Positions 11,538-24,957 of a stretch of DNA of 64,000 bases are shown here, in pieces. The translations under genes and the position numbers were made by a program. Under the pieces are notes generated by a model. It ran no database searches, was not told the origin of the DNA, and was given only the letters and a program-made list of their open reading frames with translations. The DNA is taken from positions 14,925,501-14,989,500 of the forward strand of contig NC_071667.1 of NCBI RefSeq assembly GCF_028554725.1, read 5' to 3'. Every line of letters begins with the position of its first letter. The first letter of the stretch is position 1. The DNA comes from Zeugodacus cucurbitae (lineage: Eukaryota > Arthropoda > Insecta > Diptera > Tephritidae).

Positions 11538-12914
11538 ATTGACGCGCCTACGAATCCAATGACAATGATGAAACAATTGCAATAATGTAATGAAAGACGC
11601 TGGTCGAAATGATGTTGGTGGTGATGATGTTGTTTATTATATGATGAAAAGAAAATGTTATTGTTATTAAGAACAGGCAGGCGTATTGCGGTTAGAGTTT
11701 TGAGATTCAGCAGAGATCAAATTCATTAAATAACTTTTATAATAATTATAATAAAAAGTAATTACTATTAAAATGTGTAACACAAAGTGCACAAGTAATA
11801 ATGAAAGCAAATACAACAAATAAGAGAACAGAAAAAAGTATAAACACAAAAACTATGTACGTGTGAAAAAAATAGCAAAAAAGTAAAAATACTTGCATAA
11901 AAGTCATAGCAATAATAGCAAAATCTATGTATGTAGTGTTTCAGACTATATTACTTCACACATATGTACACACAAGAAACTCTTACAACAATGCAAATTA
12001 CATGTAAGCAAACACTTTGTTGGCGTTGCGCTCTTTAACGCCACACTAATTGATACACTCAGCGGAAAATTTCATGGAAAAAGCCACAGGGCAGCAGGTA
12101 GGATTTCAATTCATACTGTTTACTAAGTCTAAATGCAGCTAAGTGAAAAGTGTTACTAAATCAAGCAATAAATACAACAATTTTAAACACCAAAATATTT
12201 TAATCAAAATTAAGGAAGCCAAGCAAGCAGCTTTGAAGTCACTCTATTAATTTATCAGCGAAATTTTCAGGTTATGTCAGGTGTATAAAAAACTATTTTC
12301 AATTTTCGGCATTAATTTAAATACTAAGCCGGATTTTCAATTTAACATGGATTAAATGAAGTTAATTAAACTCTTCACTGTGGCAGATGGCAACCCTGTT
12401 CAGTTGATATTTTAAAATTTATAATATGTTGTCATGTGTATAATATATCATTATGTATACTAACACATTTTCTTGATCTAAAAAACATATTTTAATTGTC
12501 TGATAAACATTTTGTATTCCACATGTTAAAGTATATAAATCTCATTACAAATCCAACTTTGGAATGGATTATGTTTTATACTAAAGTTCACATTTATTTC
12601 GCATATTTTGTCTAAATCCCAATACATATATTTAATTACATATAGATAAGTATTACTGGAGATTTTGGATATCACTGCTGAAATCGCCAAATAGGAAAAA
12701 AAAACAGATGTTTGTTTCTACCGAATTTTTGCCTTTTAAAGCAATAACACAGACATATGCTCGCTCTATATTTGAACTTAGAAGAAATTCTGACAGTTTC
12801 GCACTACTGGGTAATTCTCTAGGGTTGCCATTGTCATTACTCCTTCAATTGGCCTGAAGCGTTCACATTTGACGCGGTGAATATGTGTACTGGGACAAGT
12901 AAACTTTTAATTTA
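11538..12914. other. 3' UTR and downstream flank of the + strand gene
   Basis: AT-rich DNA after the stop codon. Several AATAAA-type hexamers occur, but I cannot choose the cleavage site. Confidence 0.5.
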
Positions 12915-13276
12915 GGCTCAACAAACACCGGATTAGCCAAAAACGTCTTTGTCTAATAAGACATAAAATCGTATTCTGCTCTAACCCACACCAAGCGAAT
13001 ATGCGTCACATATAGCTAATAGATCAACTAACCGGCCTCTGCTCGATTAAAACCCTTATTAAGATCGATTTACTTTACAAAATAAAAATCTACGTTAATT
13101 TTTGATTGAATTTTAATCAACTTGAGAATGAAATCTCAGCAGTGTAAAAGACAAAAAAGAGTTTTTCAATACAAATTTTGATTGATCAATTAATTTGGCT
13201 GTCTAAAAACGCTATAACGTCAGTTGTCGTATCAGACAAGAAAAGACGTCTTGACTAAGCCGGTGTGGGTTGAGCC
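12915..13276. mobile_element. Harbinger-like MITE, 362 bp, TTA-flanked
   Basis: The ends are imperfect inverted repeats of about 55 bp: GGCTCAACAAACACCGG at the left and the complement of CCGGTGTGGGTTGAGCC at the right. TTA lies directly outside both ends (12912-12914, 13277-13279). A 3-bp TTA target duplication with GG-starting ends is typical of PIF/Harbinger elements. There is no coding capacity. Confidence 0.7.
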
Positions 13277-13279
13277 TTA

Positions 13280-15434
13280 ATCATTAACACATTAAGCTTA
13301 TTTTGAATCGCCAAGTATCGTTGGTTAATTTGTACTGTTATTGCCACTTCATTTAAAAGCTAAACTATGCCGGATGGGTTACTTATGCAGATCTGAAAGT
13401 CGGAGTTCTAACATAATGTTAAATAATACTGGTTCAAAAATTTAAAATTGAGAAAAATTGCCAGCAGGTTTTGAGTTAAAATATAGTTGTTTTTTCTTTA
13501 CGTGGAATTTCATAGGGCAGACATTTGTATATTATTTTCAAGTTTCAAACTAAAGTGAAAAATATGTTGGTTTATGTTTCAAGTAGTCGTACGACCATAA
13601 CCTTACTAAAATATTAACTGAATCTTTGTGGCATATAAGCTCTACATATATATATATATATATATTTAGAAAATGTGTTCAATTGTCTAAGAACTCATTA
13701 ATAATAAGCTCAATATGCATGTACTTATGTATGTAAAACTCTAAAATAGTTGTTTTTAATTTATAATATTTTTGGTAAATTAATTAAATGTATGCCAATA
13801 CGAAATATATCATTTGCAGCTTAAGACAAATATACAAATATAAAAACAAATTGAATTTGTGCGCAAGCAAATGAAGTTTTTATTGCTAATTACAGACAAA
13901 GAGAGCAGACAGAAGTAAGGTATTGGGAGACTTTGTTTAAGTTATTAAAAGAAGAATTAATTAACGGTCTATTACTATTAATTATACTTTCATTCTCAAT
14001 AACTAAAAAACAAATATAATTTCTTTTTTTAACTTATCAATAAAATATTATTTTTTTATTAAGTTAAAAACCCTTCATTTAAAATAAATATTAATTATTC
14101 TTATATTTTATATATAATTATTTTTCTGATTGAGCCTGCCTACGATACTGCTACGATTAAGAGTGTGACATATGAATCATTTAATAATAATTAATCCACA
14201 TTAATGCATTAAGATACACAATTAAATATTTCTAAAAAAAATCAAAAAAGCAATCATCATTATATCAGAAACATCATCATCACTTCATATTTGAAAAGTA
14301 GGCATCAGATAAACGACCCGTCCAAACGTAAAAAAATACAAGCTTGAATGAAAAACTATAAATAACTAAAGTAAAGTAATTTTAGATACAAAAGTAAAAC
14401 GATAACTACGCACTATAATTACTCCTTAAGTGGTATGCGAAAACAGTATTTCAGGAAGTATATTGAAAAGTCAAAGTTTCCGTCAGTTTTAAATTTTGTA
14501 ACGAAACTCAAAAGTACATACATATACCAGTTGGTATAATCTACGACTATTTTCTGAAATAAATATTACAATAATAACAAATACGATATACGTATGTAAC
14601 GGTGCGTTTGCAAGACATGTGTGGGGAATTTTCGCATTGAAAAGTATTCAGTTGTGTGATTATTTTGTGGTAGATCTCTGTGGAAGAGCGATACGTTTTT
14701 ATAGTGAATTTCAAAAATTATGTGGATACAAATACCATTACTTACTACCATTACTGACGTTGCTGTGGAGAGAGGAATATAAAATAATTTGAAGATAAAA
14801 TATTCTTAGAGGAATATAAAATAATTTGAAGATATCAAAGTAAATTAACCAATACAATTATTTATGGCATTTACTATAACTATGTAAGCATTAGTTTGGA
14901 AAAACTCGAAAGAAGTAATGAAAATTATTATTTAGATATATTTTTTAAATTTATTTTGAAAAAAGAAAATTAATAGGATTTTTGAGTATAATTACAAACA
15001 AATACATTTTTGCTAATGGGTTTTTAATTAAAATTTTCAATATGAATAAATATTATTTTTACAGATTTTCCAATTCCTCACCTATATTTTTCTAATTTTG
15101 AATAATATTTAAAGTTGCATGTTAAAAAATGTAACATAATTTGTACGCAAAGAGAGTTGATTTATTAAGCATCAAGTAGCCTTTACGTAATGCCTCAATA
15201 AATGCATATAAAATAATTGTTAAATTTGTTATATTATAGATGTAATGCTTGTTGATATAAGAATTATTTAAATAAAAATTTATTAGCACCTAAAAGCAAA
15301 GCGGAGAGGTGTGGCAGTCATTTCTGTAACTCAGCTTACACTCTTCCTAACAGACTAATAAACCAATTAGATTTGGGAAATTTTTAAGTTGGACTTCTCA
15401 GACTATATAAAATATTCTTATTCTTATTCTTATT
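13280..15434. other. Intergenic AT-rich DNA, nothing recognised
   Basis: Only short simple repeats, such as a TA run near 13646-13665. There is a 25-bp local repeat near 14780-14830 (GGAATATAAAATAATTTGAA twice). Confidence 0.5.
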
Positions 15435-15708
15435 ATGATTTATGATTTATGATTTATGATTTATGATTTATGATTTATGATTTATGATTTATGATTTATG
15501 ATTTATGATTTATGATTTATGATTTATGATTTATGATTTATGATTTATGATTTATGATTTATGATTTATGATTTATGATTTATGATTTATGATTTATGAT
15601 TTATGATTTATGATTTATGATTTATGATTTATGATTTATGATTTATGATTTATGATTTATGATTTATGATTTATGATTTATGATTTATGATTTATGATTT
15701 ATGATTTA
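15435..15708. repeat. (GATTTAT)n heptamer array, about 39 perfect units
   Basis: 274 bp of an unbroken seven-base unit in intergenic DNA. No interruptions were seen, which suggests recent expansion. Confidence 0.95.
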
Positions 15709-18700
15709 ATTATAAACTCCTTTTAAGTCCGCATCAATGGCCACTCACTTATACGTTATCACACTCTGATCTCTTAAATTAAAATAATAAGTTTGTTAAT
15801 CAGCGAGTTCAAACATACTTTATATAGCAAAAATATTATGAATGTGAAAAGTGGTTTATATTTACTCTGATATACGAGTAAGTGTATCGAAATCACTTTG
15901 TTTAATAGTATATGCATACTAAGTAATTAAGCTTAAACTAATCATAATTTATTGGGAATAATACAAAATTTAAGCAGAAATTCTTATATTGAAGCTGTGT
16001 TGTTTATTTCGAAAATATTTCGGTATTGTTTTGAAATACTTTGAAGGCAGAGTAGAAAAACGATTAAAAGCAAAAAATGTATTTAAGAATGCTTGCAAAT
16101 ATATATATATGTGCATTTGCATACAATCTGATTAATTGCAGCATATTTTGCTTTTTTAGCCGAAAAAATTACGTTGCGAGGTAAATTTTTTATTTTCATA
16201 ACTTTCGCATTTGGAAAATCTCATTACCAAAAGTAAACAAAATGAAACTACAGCGTAGGCGAATGTGAAATTAATACAAAATAGATAAATACATAGTGGC
16301 AAGAATTTAAATGTATGTAAAACAAAGCAAAAAAAAAAAATATATCTCAGTAGCAATAGAAATAAAATTAAATTCTCAATAAAAATGGTATTAAAATAAG
16401 AAAAGAATATTACTAAACTTCAAAGTTTTAAAATCTAGTTAGTGACAGCAAAATCAATTTTTTTCACTGGCAAGCCATATAGAACACAACAAAATAAGAA
16501 AACCAATCAATAAATAATAAACAGATTGATAAATTAGGTACAACCAATATCCATTGAAATTTTGAAATCAGATGCGCATGCAGTTTAATGTCTAGCAATA
16601 TATGTACTCATGGTAGTGTAATAGAAAAAGAAATATTAGGAATACACAAATTCCTAACTTATAAATTAGTAAACAAGATAAAACTAAAATATAATAACTG
16701 ACAAAAGCCATAAATATGAAGAAATAAAACAAAATTATAGTTTCTAAAAAATGGAAAGGGTTCATATTAATATTGTATTTATAATCTTTATTTTCTTGAT
16801 TTAATAATTTTAAGGATATTGTAATAATGTCACATAAGTTGGATTTGGATTTAAGTTAGCTTAACTTTATAGTTAGTGTAGTAAATCACGAACTTCGAAT
16901 GACGGCTGAACGAGAGAAAATATTCTCTTCACTGCGAAGTCTTTCGGTCCAACCATAAATGAAGATGTTGATCTCAACCCAAAGCCCAAAGTGTGGGCTC
17001 TATTTTAATACTTTTTTTAGTTAATTGGTCGTTTCTTTGAGGTTTCATAATGTGACGCCCGTTTTGGGAAACCATAAAGGGTAAGTTTTGGTTAATTGCA
17101 TAACCTCGAGGAATACTTCTATCACAAAAAAGTAGAACTATAAATGGGAAACTAGAAGTGGGATCAGCATATATAATTTAATTTTTATTTTTAGTTTGAA
17201 GAGTAAATGTGTGGTTTATTTTGTTTAAGCACTGGTATATTTTAAACACAAATAATGAGAGCTAATAAAAGTAAGGACTTAAAAATGAAAAGAAACAAAT
17301 AAAAAAGTTTATAATTAAAAAAGAAACAGCAAAAGGCAGAATTTCAAAAAAATTAATTTGCAAAACATAGAAATAAAACGTTAAAACAAAAAATCTTCAC
17401 TAAAAATAAAAAACATGCTAGGTATTTCAGAATTTTATTAGATTTTTGTAAGCATAAAAAGTGGCTAAAAAATACTAAAAAATTTCAAAAACGAAACTGC
17501 ATGGGATAGTAAAAGCTCCAAATAAAAGCGTAACTTAGATTAAATGCCCAGTAATTGAGGTGATCTAGAGATATATTCTTTTACAAAAACAAAACAAAAT
17601 CATTGAACCGAGAGAAAACTTGATTTTAAATAAATTGATAATAAGAACATCCTAAAAACTTGTCTAGTTGCTTTACATTTTTGGAAAAGGAAACAATATT
17701 ATTTTTTGTCCAACAAACCTTGCTTAATGCTACTTACATATACATAAAACCAGTTGCAAAGGCAAGCATGTTCATTGAATATTGAATAAATAAATATAAA
17801 TCTAATTAATCTCACTGTCTATGTACATGTAGAACTATCTCTGTCAACTCTCTACAAAACATTACACAAATCCATTAAAACTAAAATAACTAAAAAAAGA
17901 GCATTGAGTCAATATTATATAAAAAAAATCTGCATCAAAATACTAGGCTAATAAATGTATAATGCCATAGTTAAGCAAATAGAAGCTAATAAGTTGAGAT
18001 AAGAGTATACAAATCGCACACTCACTGCAGCAGCAAATATAATGAGAAAAAATAATATAAAACAAATAAATTCCAAACATCGCGCCTAAAAATATAATAT
18101 AACGAATTAAATATAAAAAAGAGCTTCGCTCGTATCGATTTTCATCGACATTCAACTAATATATAGCAATGAATAAACGAACTCTCATAAACTCTCTGAG
18201 TATAGGAAACCACAAAAAAACTGCTAAATAATAGCTAAAAATTATATAATAAATACAAACGATCAAACAACAGAAGAAAATCCAAACTTAACATAATGAA
18301 AATTTATGTATAATAAGATTTATGGAAACTGCATATAAACATTTAAACAATAAAACATAATAGTGCTTTTTCATTTCACTGAAAGGTATTACTTAGAAAA
18401 TGGTAAGTATTGAAAGCAATATACAGTTTTTGAACGAGAAACATTTTTTTTTTAATATACATACACAATTTTTTTAGCTCATGGCTTTATATGTCTTTCT
18501 TCAAGGATTGTCGTCTTCGAAGTTGCTTTGTTCTGCTCACTTTACAAAATTTCATAGAGCCATATCAGATTGTGAAATACATATATCAGGCTTCTAATTG
18601 AAATTTAGTCAATTGGTTGTAAACTTTTACCTTTTCATTGCTAAATATAATATACATAGTATATAACAGATCATATACGTTTAAGATTTTCAATGGCTGT

Positions 18701-18950
18701 ACCTTATGCTTCTTTTAACTCGACTTAAGCTAGTTTTACTTACTATCACAAGCGCCAACGTAGTAGTTAACTTCGAGGACTCTATATAGATTATAGCGAT
18801 CTTCTAATGTTTATTGCTTGGTTTCAATTTCGGTGATTACCACTACATTGTTGCCAATTTTCTTACCTCTTTTGAGGTTTGAGAACAGGGAAAAGGCCGC
18901 GTATCCGGAGTTTTTGGTGGAGATGGATGCAAAGCCTACTATGAATAAGG
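15709..18950. other. Intergenic AT-rich DNA, nothing recognised
   Basis: A slightly less AT-rich patch at about 16890-17110 does not read as an exon. No transposon ends were found by eye. Confidence 0.45.
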
Positions 18951-18952
18951 CT

Positions 18953-20055
18953 GTCAATATCTCCCGCCTTCTCCGCCTTTCTGTCTTTTGAATTTCGCGG
19001 CTATGTATAAAGCGTTGTTGAAACGTCTTGACTTAAACTACAAAACGACGCTATGCACGATTAGTTTGGATATTGCGTTCAACAGTTATAGACGTATAAA
19101 CATGGAGTTCACTAACGCCGAAATTCGCGCTATTTCAAAGTTTTCCTTCGTTAAAGGCAAATCCGCTAGAGAAACGTTCCGTGAGATTATTGATGTTTTG
19201 GGGGATGGCACTCTATCACTTCGAACTACGGAGGAATGGTTTCGGCGATTCAGAGCGGGTGAAAACGACACCATGGATAAGACAGCCGGCAGAAGACCTG
19301 TGACAACGAATACCGATCAAATCATGGAAAACATCGAGTTAGATTGGCATGTGGCATCTCGTGACATCGCCCGGGAGATGGGAGTTAGTCACCAAACCAT
19401 TTTAAACCATCTGCAGATGGCTGGATACACAAAAAGCTTGATGTTTGGGTGCCGAATCAACGCCTGCGATATGCTGCTGAAACGGAACGAACTCGACCCA
19501 TTTTTGAAGCGTATGGTGACTGGCGACGAAAAATGGATTACATACGACAATACCAAACGAAAACGGTCGTGATCGAAGGCCGGTGAATCGTTTCAAACAG
19601 TGGCCAAGCCTGGATTGACGACCAGGAAGGATTTGCTGTGTGTTTGGTGGGATTGTAATGGTATTATCCACTATGAGCTGCTCCCATACGGCCAGACGCT
19701 TAATTCTATCATCTACTGTGAACAACTGGACCGCTTGAAGCAGGCGATCGACCAGAAGCGTCCAAAATGGGCCAACAGGAAGGGTGTAGTGTTCCAGCAG
19801 GACAACGTCAGACCACATATTTCGTTGATGACTCGTCAGAAGCTACGGGAGTTCGGATGGGAGGTTTTCTCGCTTCCACCATATAGCCCGGACATAGCGC
19901 CAAGTGATTACCACTTGTTCCTGTCCATGGCGAACGCCCTTGGTGGTGTAAAGTTAAACTCAAAAGAGGCTTGTGAAAAGTGACTGTCCGAGCTCTTCGC
20001 AAATAAGGAGGGGGTCTTCTACGAGGGAGGTATTATGAAGTTGCCGTCGAATATA
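18953..20055 (+). mobile_element. Decayed DD34D mariner
   Basis: The leader from about 18953 matches the reverse complement of 8430-8520, so this is the same family as the copy at 7437-8540. The body encodes a transposase with all three DD34D positions. The 3' end is lost in TA-rich DNA after about 20055, and no target duplication could be assigned. The subfamily looks mellifera- or capitata-like from the WITYDN and LLCVWWD motifs, but this is tentative. Confidence 0.88.
19102..20045 (+). pseudogene. DD34D mariner transposase pseudogene
   Basis: From ATG at 19102 it reads MEFTNAEIRAISKFSFVKG and EEWFRRFRAG. It then has a small deletion near 19420-19455, relative to the copy at 8 kb, that removes the PHDLTQ region. 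Catalytic positions remain: GDEKW, FQQDNVRPH and SPDIAPSDYHLF, with 34 residues between the second and third aspartates. In-frame TGA stops occur at about 19570 (KRKRS then stop) and 19981 (ACEK then stop). It cannot make a full protein. Confidence 0.9.
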
Positions 20056-20411
20056 TACATATATAATATATTATATAAATACATTAATTAACTTTTGAAA
20101 TGTATGATTTGCTTTGAATAAAACGAAATTTTCTGCAGTTGAGAATTAAACTTTATTGAAAATGACTATTGTTTGTCCAGTAACACATTAAAATAGTAGT
20201 TGATTATGGTGGATTGAACATTTCTGTGTAAGTATTGTGTATATCTCTTTCGTTTTTCTCAACATTAATAGTTATGTTAGATATGTGTAGCTTAACATAG
20301 ATGCTGTTGTAGTTTGCTGTTAAGTGTTATTCCCCAGTGTTTACCACTCGCCCGCTTCATTTGCATAATGTTATAAATCCAATATATAAATTCAACAAGA
20401 AATTAATGCAC
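20056..20411. other. Short intergenic stretch, nothing recognised
   Basis: AT-rich, no exon or transposon signature. Confidence 0.4.
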
Positions 20412-21098
20412 ATTTTATACTCTCGCAATTTATTTATTTAATATTATTAAGATAATACACATTTCGACACATTTCGTATATTTGGCATGCAGTCCACTAG
20501 AATAACGATAATTATTATATATAGTATCTGAGTGCCGGAGTAATGTTTGTATCTATTTCATTCATCTTAAACACCAAGCTACATTATGATCAAGACTATA
20601 TGATCACTTAATTTTGCTAAGATATCTCAGATATAAGCCAAAAAACCCACCCAATTTTTGAAAACCCAAATATTAGGTATATGAAAGCTAGGAACCGATT
20701 TCACAAATTTTTGGCACATTTTTTGATTAGAAGAAAAATACTTCCTCTGAATTTCTTTAGAATATCAAGAAAATATTATGTACCAAATTTCATTGAAATC
20801 GAAGTGAACACCTCCTCGTTCATTTTTCATTTTTAATAAAAATCTAAGTGCAACCCTTTATATATACAAAAAACTCTATTCAGTTTGGTTTGATTTGGTT
20901 TAGTACAAGTAGTTTCAGTAACTTATCTCATGTTATCGCTTATACGGATGGACAGACATACGATTTGCAACTCTACTAGTTAACCTGATCTCTTTGGTAT
21001 ATAACTCTATAACTAACTCGTTTAGTTTCAGGACTTACAATCAACCGTCATCTGAACAAACCTATCACACGCTGTGCAACATATTGCGAGAATATAAA
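20412..21098. mobile_element. Family A non-coding TIR repeat, truncated ends
   Basis: The left end reads TTTTATACTCTCGCAATTTA and the right end CATATTGCGAGAATATAAAA, which are inverted copies of each other. The inside carries the block TTATCGCTTATACGGATGG and GCAACTCTACTAG seen in other family A copies at 52.2 and 55.7 kb. The outer part of the TIR (TAAGTTCGG...) is missing. There is no coding frame. Confidence 0.7.
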
Positions 21099-24000
21099 AG
21101 ATATTCTTTTCTTCTCATTTACTTCAACAATCGTATTTCAGTTTACTTCAGCGGCAACAACTTTATTTAACAGCGGCTTCTCTGGCATGCCTATTGGCTG
21201 CTTACAGTACAATAACAGTGAATCTGATGTTTGTGTAATTGCGCGAATTTGGTTGTAAATATTCTTCAACAGGAAAACTAGTGCAATTGAATGATAAAAT
21301 ACATATACGTTAGAGTAAAATATAAAAGTCATACCTTTTCAGTAATTTATCAAGCCACTGCTAGGTTTCATATAAGAACTGTGTTTTCGAAAGTGAATTT
21401 TAAATGTCGAATTTCAAACTTTAGAATAAATGAAAGTAGTTGAAATGAAAGAACAGCCGTGCTACTTTCACAAGTATTGAAGCAGTTCGTAAGTCTTGTG
21501 TTTCACTATTTGTTTAGGTTTCAAATTGTTAGTGTTGTTGTCGTGTTGCTTCTGAATATTTCAAGCATTGGTTGTGGGTGCAACTATTGTTGTGGTTGAA
21601 AGAGTATATATTTCTGTGTTCTAACATTTATATTTTTGCTATTTAAGGTTGCCGGTTTTGTTAAAGAAAATTAATAAATCACAAGAGAAAGTTACATATA
21701 ACATATATATATGTAAGGTTACTAGTGGATTTCTTTTGCTGCATAGATTGTATATAGTACATTTACAAAATTATTTTCTATGCTATACAAACTTTTTTTG
21801 CTGGTGCATACACACGTATATATATATTTATTAATACATTCATATAAACATGTGATCATGCAAATATAGGTATATCTGTACTTAGTTTAATGGTATAATT
21901 ATATACCTACATTCATATTAAAATTTATTTTTTGCAATTTAAACTTTTCTTTTTTCTTTAATTATGCTTTGCGTTATCTTTGCGTTATCTTTGCTAAAAA
22001 ATTATTTTAATTCACGTTTATTTAATTAACAGACACTTAGATTGCAAATATACATACATATTTGTAACTGGAAAAGTTACACGACTCTGTATATATTCAA
22101 AATGTACGTGTATATGAATTTTAGTTATAGTTGAATGTGTGTGTATGCTTTTGCGAAAATCCATACATTCCGTTATCCAAACCACATAACTAGGTATTTT
22201 TTAGATTAGCTTATCTAAATTGCAATCAGATTGTATCAATTTCATTAATTACAGCATAGTTCCCTACATGCTTGCACATAGTTAAGTCTACAGTAACTGA
22301 CAGTTCAAATGTATCTACCATATATTTTGAATAGATACATTTGTAGTAAGCGTATAGCGTTTTCATACTGTTACATAGCTCCTTGCTCCCCAGCCTTGAT
22401 GCGAGTAAGAGTTCAGATGTAGTCTTTAATGATTTTGTGTTTAATTGTTTCTTTTTATTATACGAGTATACATATATTTCACCTTCATGTACTTAATAAC
22501 TAATTTTTATGCTTTATATTTGATTGTACTTCAAAAAAATTTCGTTTTATTTTTGAAAAGTAAATAATTTATGTTAGGGTTCAAAATCGTGCCTTAACGA
22601 GTAATAGTTTTCTGTAAGTGTCTCTTTATGAAATTAAAAAACATATGAGCACATTTTGAGAGACACATTTGTAATAGCATACATTGTGACAACATACATA
22701 TGCACATATATATATATATATATGTAGGTAGCAATGTTTTTTACTGCAATAAATTGCAGTTTTGTAAATTTTCGCTTTATTAAATATATTAGTTATTAGC
22801 GTTTCTTCTGCTATTATTTAAGCAACACTGTTTATCAAACAAAACTTTTACACTATCGCTCTGCTTAATTTCGCTTTTAACTCTTTTATTAAATCCTCAT
22901 TACTTCCTTCGTTAATGTGTGCTTTATATTTCGTGTAATTATTTGTGTAATTAAAAATAGAGACTGCAAAAATATCACAGATTTTTCTGAATTTAGCAGT
23001 CTTTAAAGGTTTAACAAATACTTTCGGTTTATCGAACACAAGATTTAAGTGGAATTGTAAGTATAGTATTCGTCATAATAAGTGTAGTAGTTATATAAAA
23101 TATAATTTTATATATAGATAGATCATTTATTACTAGATGTTGAAGAAACGAAATTCTCAATAACGCTTGAAATATTATATTCTTGCAAAATCAATTACTT
23201 TGTTATTTGATATGTGATTTTATGCATTTTTAGGTTAAAGTAAGCAAGAATTTGTGGAAATTTTTATGAAAATACGGTATTAAATGTATAACTAATAGAA
23301 GTGACAATCCATTAATATGAGAAAAAATTATTTAAAAAATTTAAAGCTATTATAATATTTTTTATTTTTTTTTTTAATGATTTTTTAAATATTTGTTTTG
23401 AAGTAAAGCTATACATTTAATAAAGTCGAAATTGTTTCAGAAAATGTGAATATTATTTAAAACAAAACACAAAAATATGGTTCTTCGTATATATTTGTAT
23501 AAAACGCAATGATATTTCTTACTTTAGTTTGCTGAAAATGTATTGAAAAATCTCTGTTGAATTTATAATCACAAATTCAGTGCAATGCTTCGCATGTCTT
23601 TAATCTTACGTAACCTTGTCATGCTTCTACTGAATATTTCCTTTCTTAATAGCTTCTGACTAATCGCCATCTTTTTGCAATATTTTTACAATTCACAGGA
23701 ATTTTAACTATTTAAAAAAGTATAGTGATAATTTACGCTCACAAATATTATACTTTCTAAAATTGTCTCTTAACTTCTCTGTACTTAAGTACATATATTT
23801 AATGGGAAAACGTTTATTAATTTTTATTAATTATATTTGTATATTTTTTAGAGTTTCATATATTATTATTTATTTTTATTTATTTATTATTTAAACATGT
23901 ATTTATTTTATTTTTGATTTATTGTTTGATACAATTAAACGAATTGTAAAATTATTTATTAAAAACTAATATTTTTTAGATTGTATTGTTTACTTTTATG

Positions 24001-24915
24001 CTTAAATTTAGTGAGCTTACGTGTTGATACAAATTTTGCCTAAATATTTTTAATAAAATGTTATTAAAACATCCTCGTTTTAAGCGTAAACCGTTTGAAT
24101 ATCCACGTCTTGTGTTTCTGTTTTTTTTATGTAAACAGCAAAGTGTTAAATGGCAAGTAATGCATACATATTAAATGTAATGATATAAGTAATGAATACA
24201 CCTAAAATAAGACATTTTATAAAATGATTATTTGAAAAATGCTTTTGAGTTTCCCAACTCAACCAAATGTTATAAAAGCCAAATTTCACTCGTTGATTTA
24301 AGTAATAATCAAAATAGTTAGTTAGTTTAATTTCAATTAATTGTTGCACAAGTAATGTAAAATATTAACCACGATTACAAGAAAAATATAAGCTTAAATT
24401 TCTACAAAATTACTAATTATTGGGCTTTAAATAATTAAATATTAAATTTTTTTATGTCATCAATTTTTGTGTTTATTCCCAAAACATCTTGAGTATATCT
24501 GGGCTCATTCTTTTTTCTTTGCGAAAAATTAAGACACACTCAAAAGGTTTGTTTACAGTTATAACTAATTATTAATATTTTATCTCTAAATTATTTGAAT
24601 TATTTTCCATTTATGGTTACTCTTAAGGCATTTTCAAAATCTTCCCCAATAGGAGACATACGAGGAAAAATTTCAAAAATGTTTTATTCTTTTTTTTTAA
24701 TAAAAGTTCTCAATAATTTTAATTTTTGTTTTAAAGACTTACTAATAATTAACATATATACACACGGGTATACATGTATACACTAAGATTATTTGAAGAT
24801 AGATTTGCGTTAATGTAAGTGCTTGAATATGCAGCTACATTTATTTTTAAACTACATGCAATCGAATAAGTCGTAGTGGCAACCGAAATTCTGTAGAATA
24901 CCAATGTTTGTTAAG

Positions 24916-24917
<2 letters not shown>
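21099..24917. other. Intergenic AT-rich DNA, nothing recognised
   Basis: Several short TA runs. No transposon ends or exons were identified by eye. Confidence 0.45.

Positions 24918-24955
<38 letters not shown>
24918..24955. repeat. (AT)n tract, probably the left half of a split RTE tail
   Basis: About 37 bp of AT next to the TIR transposon. A second AT tract continues at 26188-26202 on its other side, as if the transposon had jumped into one longer AT run. Confidence 0.7.

Positions 24956-24956
<1 letters not shown>

Positions 24957-24957
<1 letters not shown>

Noticed and set aside
15435..15708. Regular array that could be mistaken for a CRISPR
   Set aside because: There are no spacers. 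It is a pure seven-base microsatellite in an animal genome.
20020..20040. Possible right TIR of the DD34D mariner (GGGAGGTATT against AATATCTCCC)
   Set aside because: This stretch still encodes the transposase tail (GGIMKLP), so the match is probably chance.
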